A stretch of 64,000 bases of DNA, taken from NCBI RefSeq assembly GCF_039542035.1, contig NZ_BAABHJ010000008.1:124001-188000 (forward strand), written 5' to 3'. The stretch is from Actinoallomurus liliacearum (GTDB lineage: Bacteria > Actinomycetota > Actinomycetes > Streptosporangiales > Streptosporangiaceae). The notes beneath the pieces were generated by a model, which saw nothing but the letters and a program-made list of their open reading frames with translations, ran no database searches and was not told the DNA's origin. How positions within the stretch are numbered: the first letter of the stretch is position 1; each line of letters starts with the position of its first letter. This document shows, piece after piece, positions 17,243 to 25,469 of the stretch. Both the position numbers and the translations under genes were made by a program.

Positions 17243-17938
17243 TCAGTCCTCGGAGCTCGGCTCCTGCGCGAGCGCGAACCAGCTCTCCCACTGGGCGTCC
17301 TCGTCGCCGACGGTGGTCTCCTCGCCCTGGCCGGGCAGCACCCGCGTGTCCTTGGGCAGCGGCCCGAGCAGCGACCCGATGGAGTTCAGCTGGTCCTGAA
17401 GGTCGTGGTACTCCTCCCCAACCAGGCCCGGCCGCCCCTTGTGCAGGGTGTCGCCGGAGAACAGCACGCCGAGCTGATCGCTGTAGAGGCAGATGCTGCC
17501 GGGCGTGTGCCCGGGCGTGTGCATGACCTCCAGCTGCGCGCCACCGATCTCGAAGATGCCGCCATCCTCGATGTCGATGTCCGGGGTGAGGTCCTTCATG
17601 AACTCCGAGTCCTCGTCCTTCTTGGCGAGGGCGCGGAAGTACTGACGCCACAGGAGGCGGTCCCGGGAGTGCAGCCCGATCGGCGCCGGGTCCTCCTCGT
17701 CGGCCTCGGCGATCTCGAGGACCGCGCCGAGGTGATGATCGCGACCGTCGGTGCAGATGACGGCCATCACCTCGCGCTCGCCGATCTCCTTGAGGATCGC
17801 CTCGGCGTCGTTGGCGGGGTCGATGACGATCACCGCGTCGTCGTCCCCGACGATGTACGTGTTGCTCTCGATGTCGTACTCGGTGTCGTCGACCGTGACC
17901 TTGCCTGACGTCACCACTTTGTCGATACGCGCGTCCAC
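17243..17938 (-). CDS. Metallo-beta-lactamase-fold protein with degenerate metal site
   Basis: The fold is recognisable: DPANDAEAI, HTPGHTPGSICLY and FSGDTLHKG are standard MBL landmarks in a 231-residue chain. However, the first motif HxHxDH reads D64-G-R66-D-H68-H69, so both leading His residues and the Asp are replaced. The closing GHG is GQG. Only one His of motif I, the HTPGH histidine and the bridging Asp remain. The protein may be a low-metal hydrolase, may use different ligands, or may be a non-catalytic binder. Start GTG 17938. It shares an operon with the RecB-type nuclease gene. Confidence 0.85.
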   Translation of the reverse strand: MDARIDKVVTSGKVTVDDTEYDIESNTYIVGDDDAVIVIDPANDAEAILKEIGEREVMAVICTDGRDHHLGAVLEIAEADEEDPAPIGLHSRDRLLWRQYFRALAKKDEDSEFMKDLTPDIDIEDGGIFEIGGAQLEVMHTPGHTPGSICLYSDQLGVLFSGDTLHKGRPGLVGEEYHDLQDQLNSIGSLLGPLPKDTRVLPGQGEETTVGDEDAQWESWFALAQEPSSED

Positions 17939-18130
17939 ACCGGAACCTTACCGACTTCCCACGCCGGACGCGCAGCACGCGGACCGATCCGGCCGCCGAG
18001 GCCGCCGCCGGACCACGGCGGATGCGATCAACATCGACGAAACACGCGTGAAACAGGGCCGCCTTACCCTCCACATCGGGCATCTGCCGCAAAGGGGTTC
18101 ATTCGTGCACGATTCAGCCGAGGGTCGTCG

Positions 18131-18745
18131 ATGGGCGAGGTGATCTGGCTCGGTGTGCTGCTGGGCGTCGGCGCGGCCCTGTCCGTGGGGCCCATCTTCG
18201 TCACCATCCTGAACGAGGCGGCCACCCGCGGGTTCGGCGCCGCGTTCCGCGTCATCCTCGGCTCCGCCACCGCCGACGTCGCCCTCCTGCTGCCCGCGCT
18301 GGCGTTCGCCTGGGTCATCGCGGCCGTCGCCCAGGCCGCGTTCTGGGTCGGGCTGGTCGGCGCGGCGTTCTTCCTCTGGCTGGCCGTCGGCGCCATACGG
18401 GACGCCGTACGCCTCTGGCGCGCGAAGTCGGTCCCGAACGCGGAGGGCTGGGCGTTCTGGAAGGGCGTCATCGGAAACCTCGCCAACCCGCTGACGTGGA
18501 CGTTCTGGCTGGCCACCGGCACGCCCGCGATGCTCCGCGCCGAGCACCTCGCCGGCCCGGCCGGCCTGGCGGTGTTCACCGTGACGTGGTTCGTGGTCGC
18601 CTCCGGCCTGGAGGCCGTCATCGCCCTGGCCGTGGCCCGCTCGGGCCACCGCATCGGCCACCGCGCCCAGGGCGCCTTCATAGCTGTGTCCGGCGTCGTC
18701 TTCGCGACCCTCGCCGGCCTGATGCTGACCCGCTCCACAGGCTGA
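18131..18745 (+). CDS. LysE family amino-acid/metabolite exporter
   Basis: A 204-residue integral membrane protein with about six helices and the LysE-family signature ALSVGPIFVTILNEA at the first helix end, plus GNLANPLTWTFW in the middle. Members export amino acids or related metabolites by proton exchange. The substrate is not predictable. GAGGG lies just before ATG 18131. No regulator is adjacent. Confidence 0.9.
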   Translation: MGEVIWLGVLLGVGAALSVGPIFVTILNEAATRGFGAAFRVILGSATADVALLLPALAFAWVIAAVAQAAFWVGLVGAAFFLWLAVGAIRDAVRLWRAKSVPNAEGWAFWKGVIGNLANPLTWTFWLATGTPAMLRAEHLAGPAGLAVFTVTWFVVASGLEAVIALAVARSGHRIGHRAQGAFIAVSGVVFATLAGLMLTRSTG

Positions 18746-19122
18746 TCATCGGCATCCGCCGTGCGGGGGGACGGTGGCTTCGCCGCCGGCGTGGTCACGT
18801 TGCCGCCGGCGTTGACGGGTCGATGACCGATTCGCCAGGCCTGGCACGTCAACGCCGACGTCAATGTGCTGATCGGTCCGACGGGATCGCCCTGTGATCA
18901 GGCAGACCGCGCTCGAGGCCGAGACCAAGGTTCGGGGAAGGCCAGCGGTCCCGGAGAATTGTCCTGGTTAAGGACTTGCTTCGGGTGGGTTCACCGAGCA
19001 TTACGCCGTTCAGAAACTGATCCCTGGTGTCCGCTGCGTTCCAGGCGCAGTATCCGCCAGTGATCGAGGCTCACGAGTCGGGGCCGGCGCTGGGCGGGCC
19101 CCTGCCGTGTTCCGGGTGGCCG
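18746..19122. other. 377-bp gene-poor region with an 11-bp inverted repeat
   Basis: No supportable gene. CGGCGTTGACG (18807-18817) and its exact reverse complement (18847-18857) flank 29 bases. Further on, GGTTCACCGAGCATTACG (18989-19006) resembles sequences in the 49.7-50.6 kb gene-poor region. The stretch could be a decayed mobile element or gene remnant, but no transposase motif is readable. Confidence 0.5.
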
Positions 19123-19980
19123 TCAGGGTTCCGGGGTCGCGCCGGTGGCCTCGGACAACAGCGCCTCGTACGCCTCCGGAGTCGTGGTCTCGGCGCCTAG
19201 GCGGTGGGCGGTGAGGGTGCCGTGGTCGTCGCTCGCGCCCGTCGTGAACAGGCGCAGGTCGGCCGCGAGTCCGCGCAGGTGGGCGCGGTCGGCCTCCGTG
19301 TGGTCCGGGTGGTCGGCCTCGACGCCGGCGAGGCCGACTCCGGCCAGCCGCGCGATCTCGTCGTCGGTGAACACGTAGCCGCGCCGGGACGCGCGGGGGT
19401 GCGCCAGCACGGGGACGCCGCCGGCCTCACGGACGAGCCCTACGGCCGTGACGGCGTCCAGGGCGTACCGGTCGACGTACGCGCGGCCGCCCGCGCCGAT
19501 CCACTCCCGGGTGAACGCCTCCTCCACGTTCGGCACCACTCCGGCCTCGACCAGGGCGCGGGCGATGTGGGGCCGCCCAGGGACGGAGTCACCGGTGATC
19601 CGCTGGACCATCTCCCAGGTGACCGGCGTGCCGAGTCGGCCGAGGCGCTCGACCATGCCGCGGGCCCGGTGGGCGCGGTCGTCGCGGATGCGCCGGCGTT
19701 CGGCGGCCAGTGCGGGCTCGTCCGGGTCGAACAGGTACGCCAGCAGGTGGAGGCTGCGGCCGCCGAGGCGGCAGGACAGCTCCATGCCGCGGACGAGGGT
19801 CATGCCGGGCGGGAGCGCGCGTACGGCCTCGGGGTGACCGGCGACGGTGTCGTGGTCGGTCAGCGCGAGGACGTCGGCGCCTGCGGCGTGGGCGCGGCGG
19901 ACGACGTCGGCGGGCGGCTCGGTGCCGTCCGAGACGGAGCTGTGGGAGTGCAGGTCGATGCGCACGGTCCGATCATGCAC
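19123..19980 (-). CDS. PHP-domain phosphoesterase
   Basis: Metal-binding PHP motifs are intact: DLHSHSSVSDG (motif I), LTDHDT (II), a Glu in RGMELSC, the histidine in LAHPRAS, and ASDDHG near the C-terminus. The family includes 3',5'-nucleoside bisphosphate phosphatase (RNase AM/YciV), the closest likely match for a free-standing 285-residue PHP protein. GTG 19980 overlaps the stop of the upstream DUF6758 gene by 8 bases; GTG 19965 is the alternative and starts just before DLHSH. The overlap argues for co-translation with DUF6758. Confidence 0.9.
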   Translation of the reverse strand: MHDRTVRIDLHSHSSVSDGTEPPADVVRRAHAAGADVLALTDHDTVAGHPEAVRALPPGMTLVRGMELSCRLGGRSLHLLAYLFDPDEPALAAERRRIRDDRAHRARGMVERLGRLGTPVTWEMVQRITGDSVPGRPHIARALVEAGVVPNVEEAFTREWIGAGGRAYVDRYALDAVTAVGLVREAGGVPVLAHPRASRRGYVFTDDEIARLAGVGLAGVEADHPDHTEADRAHLRGLAADLRLFTTGASDDHGTLTAHRLGAETTTPEAYEALLSEATGATPEP

Positions 19981-20593
19981 CCAGCCGGGGGGACGCCGCG
20001 CCGTACGGCAGGTCGAGGTCGATCTCGCGCAGGTCGCTCAGGCGAAGATCCTCCAGCATCAGCGCGCCGGCCTCGGCGGGCCAGAGCACGGCCCACAGCC
20101 AGTTGCCGAGCGCCTCGCCGGCGAACGCCGCCGTGTCGGCACCGGGCACGGCCCACAACGGCAGCGGGTGCCCGTCGATGTGCACCTTGGCGTCGGGCGC
20201 CGAGGTCCCGAAACCGTGCCCTGGATCGGGGCCGGGCAGCCCGGCGTACGACGCGCCGAGGCCGATGCCGGGCTCCTCGGCGACGAGGATGAGGTCGGCG
20301 GGACCGCCGACCGGCGACGGGCCGGACAGCGCGACCGCGACGGCCCGGCCACCGCTGCGCTCGTCTCCGACATCGGCGAAACCGGTGACGAGCCAGCCGA
20401 GCGGCAGGGGCCAGGGGACCCAGACAGGGACCCGCGCCTCGGCGCGGACGACCTGGAGCCCCTCCGCGCAGGGTCGCCGGGGCGGGCGCAGCGGGCAGAC
20501 CTCGCCGTGCACCGCGCAGGTCCAGGCGCTCGACCAGGCGTTCGGCGGGGTCACCGGCCCGCGGCACCGCGGACAGATCGGAGGAGCTTTCAT
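19973..20593 (-). CDS. DUF6758 family zinc-ribbon-like protein
   Basis: The protein of about 206 residues starts MKAPPICPRCRGPV, with a second Cys pair shortly after (WTCAVHGEVCPL), suggesting an N-terminal zinc ribbon. The rest is an actinobacterial family of unknown function that, from memory, accompanies PHP-domain genes. ATG 20593 is preferred over upstream ATG 20626 because GGAAGAG lies next to it and it places the Cys motif at the N-terminus. It is co-directional with, and overlaps, the PHP gene. Confidence 0.8.
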   Translation of the reverse strand: MKAPPICPRCRGPVTPPNAWSSAWTCAVHGEVCPLRPPRRPCAEGLQVVRAEARVPVWVPWPLPLGWLVTGFADVGDERSGGRAVAVALSGPSPVGGPADLILVAEEPGIGLGASYAGLPGPDPGHGFGTSAPDAKVHIDGHPLPLWAVPGADTAAFAGEALGNWLWAVLWPAEAGALMLEDLRLSDLREIDLDLPYGAASPRLGA

Positions 20594-20654
20594 GCTCTTC
20601 CACGCTGCTGCCCTCGGCGGGGTCACGTCAAGGTTTCCGGATGCCCTAAAAAGA

Positions 20655-21599
20655 CTATTCAGGTGCTGTGAACTGCTTCGTTCGCCGCAGGCCCGCGGCG
20701 CGGCCCTTCGCGGCGATCACCAGGGCCATCTTCCGGGACGCCTCGTCGATCATCTCGTCGCCGAGCATCGCCGCGCCCCGGCCCTGTACCCGGGTCGCGT
20801 GATCGTACGCGTCGAGGATCAGCTCGGCGTGGTCGTAGTCGTCCTGGGCCGGGGAGAACACCTCGTTGCAGGCGTCGACCTGAGCCGGGTGCAGCACCCA
20901 CTTGCCGTCGAAGCCGAGCGCGGCGCTGCGCCGCGCGGCCCGCGTGAACGCCTCGGCGTCGCGGACGTTGAAGTACGGCCCGTCGATGGCCTGCAGGTCC
21001 CGGGCGCGGGCGGCGATGAGGATGCGCATCAGGATGTGGTGGTAGGCGTCGCCCTCGGTGTAGCCGGGCGGCTGCTCGCCCACGACGAGCGTCTTCATGT
21101 TGATCGAGGCCATCAGGTCGCCCGGACCGAAGATGAGGGCCTCCAGGCGGGGCGACGCGGCGGCGATCTCGTCGATGCGGGTGAGCCCTCGCGCGTCCTC
21201 GATCTGCGCCTCGATCCCGATCCGCCCCACGGGCAGGCCGGTGGCCCGCTCGATCTGGGTCAGCAGCACGTCCAGCCAGACCACGTCGCCGGGCGTGGTG
21301 ACCTTCGGCAGCATCAGGCAGTCCAGGTCCGCCCCCGCCCCCTCCACCACCTCGATCACGTCCCGGTAGGCGAACCCGGTCGTCGCGTCGTTGATCCGGA
21401 CGACGCGGACCCGGTCGCCCCAGCCGCCGTCGCGCAGCGCGGCCACGGCGTTCGCCCGGGCGTCCGCCTTGGCCGACGGGGCGACGGCGTCCTCCAGATC
21501 GAGGAAGAACTCATCGACCGGCAGTCCCCGCGCCTTCTCGATGAACCGCGGATTGCTGGCGGGTACGGCGAGGGTGCTCCGGCGGGCGCGCATCGGCAT
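20655..21599 (-). CDS. HpcH/HpaI aldolase / citrate lyase beta-like CoA-ester lyase
   Basis: The 314-residue TIM-barrel protein begins RRSTLAVPASNPRFIEKA. It contains FLDLEDAVAP (metal/substrate Glu-Asp), LMLPKVT, the barrel Glu in GIEAQIEDARGL, FGPGDLMASI, and FDGKWVLHPAQV near the C-terminus. These are hallmarks of the CitE-like malyl-CoA / citramalyl-CoA lyase family. The exact CoA ester is unknown. Start ATG 21599, or 21593 six bases on. The promoter must lie in the 36-bp gap shared with the divergent gene at 21636. Confidence 0.9.
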   Translation of the reverse strand: MPMRARRSTLAVPASNPRFIEKARGLPVDEFFLDLEDAVAPSAKADARANAVAALRDGGWGDRVRVVRINDATTGFAYRDVIEVVEGAGADLDCLMLPKVTTPGDVVWLDVLLTQIERATGLPVGRIGIEAQIEDARGLTRIDEIAAASPRLEALIFGPGDLMASINMKTLVVGEQPPGYTEGDAYHHILMRILIAARARDLQAIDGPYFNVRDAEAFTRAARRSAALGFDGKWVLHPAQVDACNEVFSPAQDDYDHAELILDAYDHATRVQGRGAAMLGDEMIDEASRKMALVIAAKGRAAGLRRTKQFTAPE

Positions 21600-21635
21600 G
21601 CAGCGGATGGTAGCCGCCGTGAGATGCTGCGGCGT

Positions 21636-22148
21636 ATGAGCGATCCCACCACCGCGCTCGTCGAAGAGGCCACCCGGCGGTCGGGGCTGATCTGGCTGAC
21701 GCTGCCCGACCTCGCCCAGCCGCGCGCCGCCTGGCACTTCTGGCACGAGGGGGCAGCGTACGTCGTGACCGGCGGCATCGAGCAGCCGCTGCCGGGCCTG
21801 CCGGAGGCCGAGCGCGTCACCGTCACCGTCCGCAGCAAGGACAAGGGCGGCCGCGTCGTCTCCTGGGTGGCGGCGGTGAGCGAGGTGAAGCCGGGCTCGG
21901 AGGATTGGGACGCGGTGGTCCCGCTGCTGGCCAAGGAGCGCCTGAACGCCCCCGACGGCGAGGCGCAGACCGAGCGCTGGGCGCAGGAGGCGTACGTCAT
22001 GCGGCTCACGCCGACCGGCGAGGTCACCGAGGCGCCCGGGCAGATGCCCGCCGACTACGCCGCCGTACGCCCGGTTCCCAGCCCCGCGACCTCCGTCGGC
22101 AAGCCGCCGTTCATGGTCGGCGGCCGGCGCCGCCGCCCCGACCGCTGA
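21636..22148 (+). CDS. Conserved hypothetical protein, possibly FMN split-barrel-like
   Basis: This 170-residue soluble protein has beta-rich segments (AWHFWHEGAAYVVTGG, RVTVTVRSKDKGGRVVSW) and a conserved-looking C-terminal stretch MRLTPTGEVTEAPG. I recall the family from other actinomycetes as an unnamed protein. The strand pattern is reminiscent of pyridoxamine-phosphate-oxidase-like split barrels, but no diagnostic flavin motif is visible, so no function is assigned. Start ATG 21636. Confidence 0.75.
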   Translation: MSDPTTALVEEATRRSGLIWLTLPDLAQPRAAWHFWHEGAAYVVTGGIEQPLPGLPEAERVTVTVRSKDKGGRVVSWVAAVSEVKPGSEDWDAVVPLLAKERLNAPDGEAQTERWAQEAYVMRLTPTGEVTEAPGQMPADYAAVRPVPSPATSVGKPPFMVGGRRRRPDR

Positions 22149-22343
22149 CACCGCACGGCCCACGCCCTCGTTCGCGGCTCCGGAGGCCTGGCTCGGGGCG
22201 TGTCCGATTTATCTCGATCCGGAGGGCCGTGGCGCACCGCGCCCCCGGCCCACCGGCGCGATGGGCCCGCGTCATCTCCTGGCTCCCAGGGAATAGATCG
22301 CCCTTTACCTGGAGACAGGACGCGTATCGATAGCCTTCGACCT

Positions 22344-23687
22344 ATGACCGGAACGCCGTCGCGCGTGTTCATCGCGCGCCTGGCGGGAATCGCGGTGTTC
22401 GACCCCGCCGGGGACCAGATCGGCCGGGCGCGCGACGTCGTCGTCGCGCTCCGCCCGCCGCCGCGGCCGCCGCGCGTGCTCGGCCTCGTGGTCGAGGTTC
22501 CGCCGCACCGTCTCGTCTTCCTGCCGATCACCCGGGTGACCAACATCGACGCCGGCGCGGTGATCTTCGATGGCCGCATCAACATGCGCCGGTTCGAGAA
22601 ACGCGAGTCCGAGACCCTGGCGATCGGCGAGCTGCTCGACCGGACCGTCGCGCTCGAGGAGACCGGCGAGAAGGCGATCGTCCTGGATCTGGGCATGGAA
22701 CAGACCCGGACCCGGGACTGGCTGGTCATGAAGGTGGCCGTTCGCCGCGTCGATCAGCCGACCGGCCGGGGCTCGCGGCTGGGCCTGCGCCGACGGCGCG
22801 GTGAGACGTTCGTCACCGACTGGGACAAGGTCAGTGGCCTGACGATGGTCGATGAGAAGCAGGGGGCCGCGAACCTCATCGCCGCGTTCGAGCAGATGCG
22901 CGCCCCCGACCTGGCGAACCTCGTGCACGAGCTGTCGGCGAAGCGGCGCGCCGAGGTCGCCGCCGCGCTCGACGACCGGCGGCTCGCCGACGTCCTGGAG
23001 GAGCTGCCCGAGGACGACCAGGTGGAGATCCTCGGCGAGCTGGGCGTCGACCGCGCCGCCGACGTGCTCGAGGAGATGGGCCCGGACGACGCCGCCGACC
23101 TGCTCGGCGAGCTGCCCGCGGAGCAGCGCGAGCAACTGCTCGCGCTGATGCAGCCGGAGGAGGCCGCGCCGGTACGCCGGCTGCTGACCTACGCCGACAA
23201 CAGCGCGGGCGGCATGATGACCACCGAACCGGTGATCGTGTCCCCGGACGCGACCGTCGCGGAGGCCCTCGCGCTGATCCGCAACGCGGACCTGAACCCG
23301 GCGCTGGCCGCCCAGGTGTACGTCTGCCGCCCGCCGACCGCGACGCCGACCGGCCGCTACCTGGGCACCGTCCACTTCCAGCGATTGCTCCGCGAGCCCC
23401 CGCCGACCCTGGTCAGCGCGATCTGCGACACCGAGCTGGACCCCCTGCGGCCGTCGCGCTCGCTCGAGGCGGTCGCGAGCTATCTTGCGACGTACAACCT
23501 CGTGTCCGTGCCGATCGTCGACGAGGGCGGGCACCTGCTGGGCACGGTCACCGTCGACGACGTCCTCGACCACCTGCTGCCGGACGACTGGCGGGAGAGC
23601 GTCATGGACGCGCCGGCGGAGGAGGCCGACGAAGAGGAAGAGTCCCTGCGCGGCGCGGACGTATCCGGTGACGGGAGCCGACCATGA
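22344..23687 (+). CDS. MgtE N-terminal/CBS protein lacking the transporter domain
   Basis: The 447-residue protein has an N-terminal PRC-barrel-like part (~1-160), then MgtE_N superhelix repeats (DDRRLADVLEELPEDDQ and related, ~170-285), then a CBS pair with SAGGMMTTEPVIVSPDATV (~290-430). In true MgtE these cytoplasmic domains sense Mg2+ and are followed by five membrane helices; here the chain stops after CBS. It is probably a Mg2+ or nucleotide-sensing regulator rather than a channel. Start ATG 22344. Its stop overlaps the DUF1003 start (ATGA at 23684), so the sensor may partner that membrane protein. Confidence 0.88.
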   Translation: MTGTPSRVFIARLAGIAVFDPAGDQIGRARDVVVALRPPPRPPRVLGLVVEVPPHRLVFLPITRVTNIDAGAVIFDGRINMRRFEKRESETLAIGELLDRTVALEETGEKAIVLDLGMEQTRTRDWLVMKVAVRRVDQPTGRGSRLGLRRRRGETFVTDWDKVSGLTMVDEKQGAANLIAAFEQMRAPDLANLVHELSAKRRAEVAAALDDRRLADVLEELPEDDQVEILGELGVDRAADVLEEMGPDDAADLLGELPAEQREQLLALMQPEEAAPVRRLLTYADNSAGGMMTTEPVIVSPDATVAEALALIRNADLNPALAAQVYVCRPPTATPTGRYLGTVHFQRLLREPPPTLVSAICDTELDPLRPSRSLEAVASYLATYNLVSVPIVDEGGHLLGTVTVDDVLDHLLPDDWRESVMDAPAEEADEEEESLRGADVSGDGSRP

Positions 23688-24253
23688 GCACCGCCCTCGG
23701 CAGGAGCCGTGACGAGCGCCGGTTCGGGCGCCTCGACCAGCCGCGGGAGTACCGCCGTACGATCCGGCCGCAGCTGTACTACGACCCGGAGGCGTTCGGC
23801 CAGTTCTCCGAGCGGATCGCGCGGTTCCTCGGGACGGCGCGGTTCCTCGTCTACATGACGGCGTTCATCACGATCTGGCTCGGCTGGAACGTCTTCGCCC
23901 CCACGTTCCTGCGCTGGGACCCTTACCCCTTCATCTTCCTGACCCTGATCCTGTCGCTGCAGGCGTCGTACGCCGCGCCGCTGATCCTGCTGGCCCAGAA
24001 CCGGCAGGACGACCGCGACCGCGTCCAGTACGAGCAGGACCGCGCCCGCAACGAGCGGAGCGTCTCCGACACCGAGTACCTCACCCGGGAGATCGCCGCC
24101 CTGCGCATGGCGATGAACGAGGTCGCCACCCGTGACTGGATCCGCGACGAGCTGGCGCACCTGCTCAAGGAACTGGACGGGCACCGCCCCGCGCCCGAGT
24201 GGCGCGATCACCGATCGTCCGGTCCCGGCGAGCTGGGTTCGCCCGTGGATTGA
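23684..24253 (+). CDS. DUF1003 membrane protein
   Basis: The 189-residue protein has two adjacent transmembrane helices (FLVYMTAFITIWLGWN and FIFLTLILSLQASYAAPLI, about residues 55-105). A DRDR-rich cytoplasmic helix follows, giving the standard DUF1003 layout. The start codon overlaps the MgtE_N gene stop by 4 bases, so the two are co-translated. This order (MgtE_N-CBS, DUF1003, Mrp) is conserved in actinobacteria. It may be the membrane partner that the truncated MgtE lacks, which is inference. Confidence 0.9.
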   Translation: MSTALGRSRDERRFGRLDQPREYRRTIRPQLYYDPEAFGQFSERIARFLGTARFLVYMTAFITIWLGWNVFAPTFLRWDPYPFIFLTLILSLQASYAAPLILLAQNRQDDRDRVQYEQDRARNERSVSDTEYLTREIAALRMAMNEVATRDWIRDELAHLLKELDGHRPAPEWRDHRSSGPGELGSPVD

Positions 24254-24274
24254 CCTGTCAATACGATGGGGTGC

Positions 24275-25411
24275 ATGGCCTCCCCCACGATCGAGCAGGT
24301 GACCGCGGCGCTCGCGACGGTGAACGATCCGGAGATCCGCCGTCCCATCACCGAGCTCGACATGATCAAGGGCGTCGACGTGGCCGCCGACGGCTCCGTG
24401 ACGGTCGGCGTGTACCTCACGGTCGCCGGCTGCCCGCTCCGTGACACGATCACGCGCGACGTCACCGCCGCCGTCTCCAAGATCCCCGGCGTCACCGGCG
24501 TACGGGTCGACCTCGACGTGATGAGCGAGCAGCAACGCGCCGACCTTCAGACGAAGCTACGCGGCGGGCAGGCGCCGAAGGAGATCCCCTTCGCCAAGCC
24601 CAACTCCCTGACCCGCGTGTACGCCGTCGCGAGCGGCAAGGGCGGCGTCGGCAAGTCCTCCGTGACGGTGAACCTCGCGGCCGCCATGGCCGCGCAGGGC
24701 CGCAAGGTGGGCGTCGTCGACGCCGACATCTACGGTCACTCGGTCCCCCGCATGCTGGGCGTGACCGGGCGGCCGACCCAGGTCGAGCAGATGATCATGC
24801 CGCCGAACTCCCACGGCGTGAAGGTGATCTCGATCGGGATGTTCACCGAGGGCAACGCGCCGGTGGTCTGGCGCGGCCCGATGCTGCACCGCGCGCTGCA
24901 GCAGTTCCTCGCCGACGTCTACTGGGGCGACCTGGACGTCCTGCTGATGGACCTGCCGCCCGGCACCGGCGACATCGCCATCTCGGTGGCCCAGCTGCTG
25001 CCCTCGGCGGAGATCCTCGTCGTGACCACGCCGCAGCAGGCCGCCGCCGAGGTCGCCGAGCGGGCGGGCGCGATCTCCGCGCAGACGCACCAGACCGTCG
25101 CGGGCGTGATCGAGAACATGTCCTACCTGCCCTGCCCGCACTGCGGCGAGCCGGTGGACGTGTTCGGCTCCGGCGGCGGCCAGACGGTCGCGGACGCGCT
25201 GACCCGGACCCTCGGCACGTCCGTGCCGCTGCTCGGTCAGGTCCCGATCGACGTGCGCCTGCGCGAGGGCGGCGACGCCGGTCTGCCGATCGTGCTGGAC
25301 GACCCGGACGCGCCGGCGGCCAAGGAGCTGCGGGCCATCGCCGACAAGCTCTCGGGCCGGGCGAAGAGCCTGCGCGGGCGACAGCTTGGACTGAGCCCGA
25401 ACCGCGCATGA
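24275..25411 (+). CDS. mrp: Mrp/NBP35 family Fe-S carrier ATPase
   Basis: Mrp proteins bind and deliver Fe-S clusters using a deviant Walker A P-loop. The protein has an N-terminal MIP18/DUF59 domain (residues 1-90), the P-loop SGKGGVGKSSV near residue 117, and a C-terminal CPHCG pair for the shared 4Fe-4S cluster at the dimer interface. Length is 378 residues. I chose ATG 24275 (MASPTIEQV) over in-frame ATG 24266. It belongs to the mrp-tatB-htrA-sigE neighbourhood also found in Mycobacterium tuberculosis. Confidence 0.95.
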   Translation: MASPTIEQVTAALATVNDPEIRRPITELDMIKGVDVAADGSVTVGVYLTVAGCPLRDTITRDVTAAVSKIPGVTGVRVDLDVMSEQQRADLQTKLRGGQAPKEIPFAKPNSLTRVYAVASGKGGVGKSSVTVNLAAAMAAQGRKVGVVDADIYGHSVPRMLGVTGRPTQVEQMIMPPNSHGVKVISIGMFTEGNAPVVWRGPMLHRALQQFLADVYWGDLDVLLMDLPPGTGDIAISVAQLLPSAEILVVTTPQQAAAEVAERAGAISAQTHQTVAGVIENMSYLPCPHCGEPVDVFGSGGGQTVADALTRTLGTSVPLLGQVPIDVRLREGGDAGLPIVLDDPDAPAAKELRAIADKLSGRAKSLRGRQLGLSPNRA

Positions 25412-25469
25412 CCGATTCTTAGTCCGCGTCTTCGCGGCACCGGCCGTGCGGGCGTGATTTCGTGTGCCC

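Noticed and set aside
18746..18928. Minus-strand 60-codon frame after the LysE gene
   Set aside because: No ribosome binding site and no homology; possible transposase remnant not supported by any catalytic motif.
21600..22163. Upstream extension of the CoA-ester lyase frame to 22163
   Set aside because: The extension overlaps the divergent gene at 21636 and has no family similarity; the family N-terminus starts at 21599.
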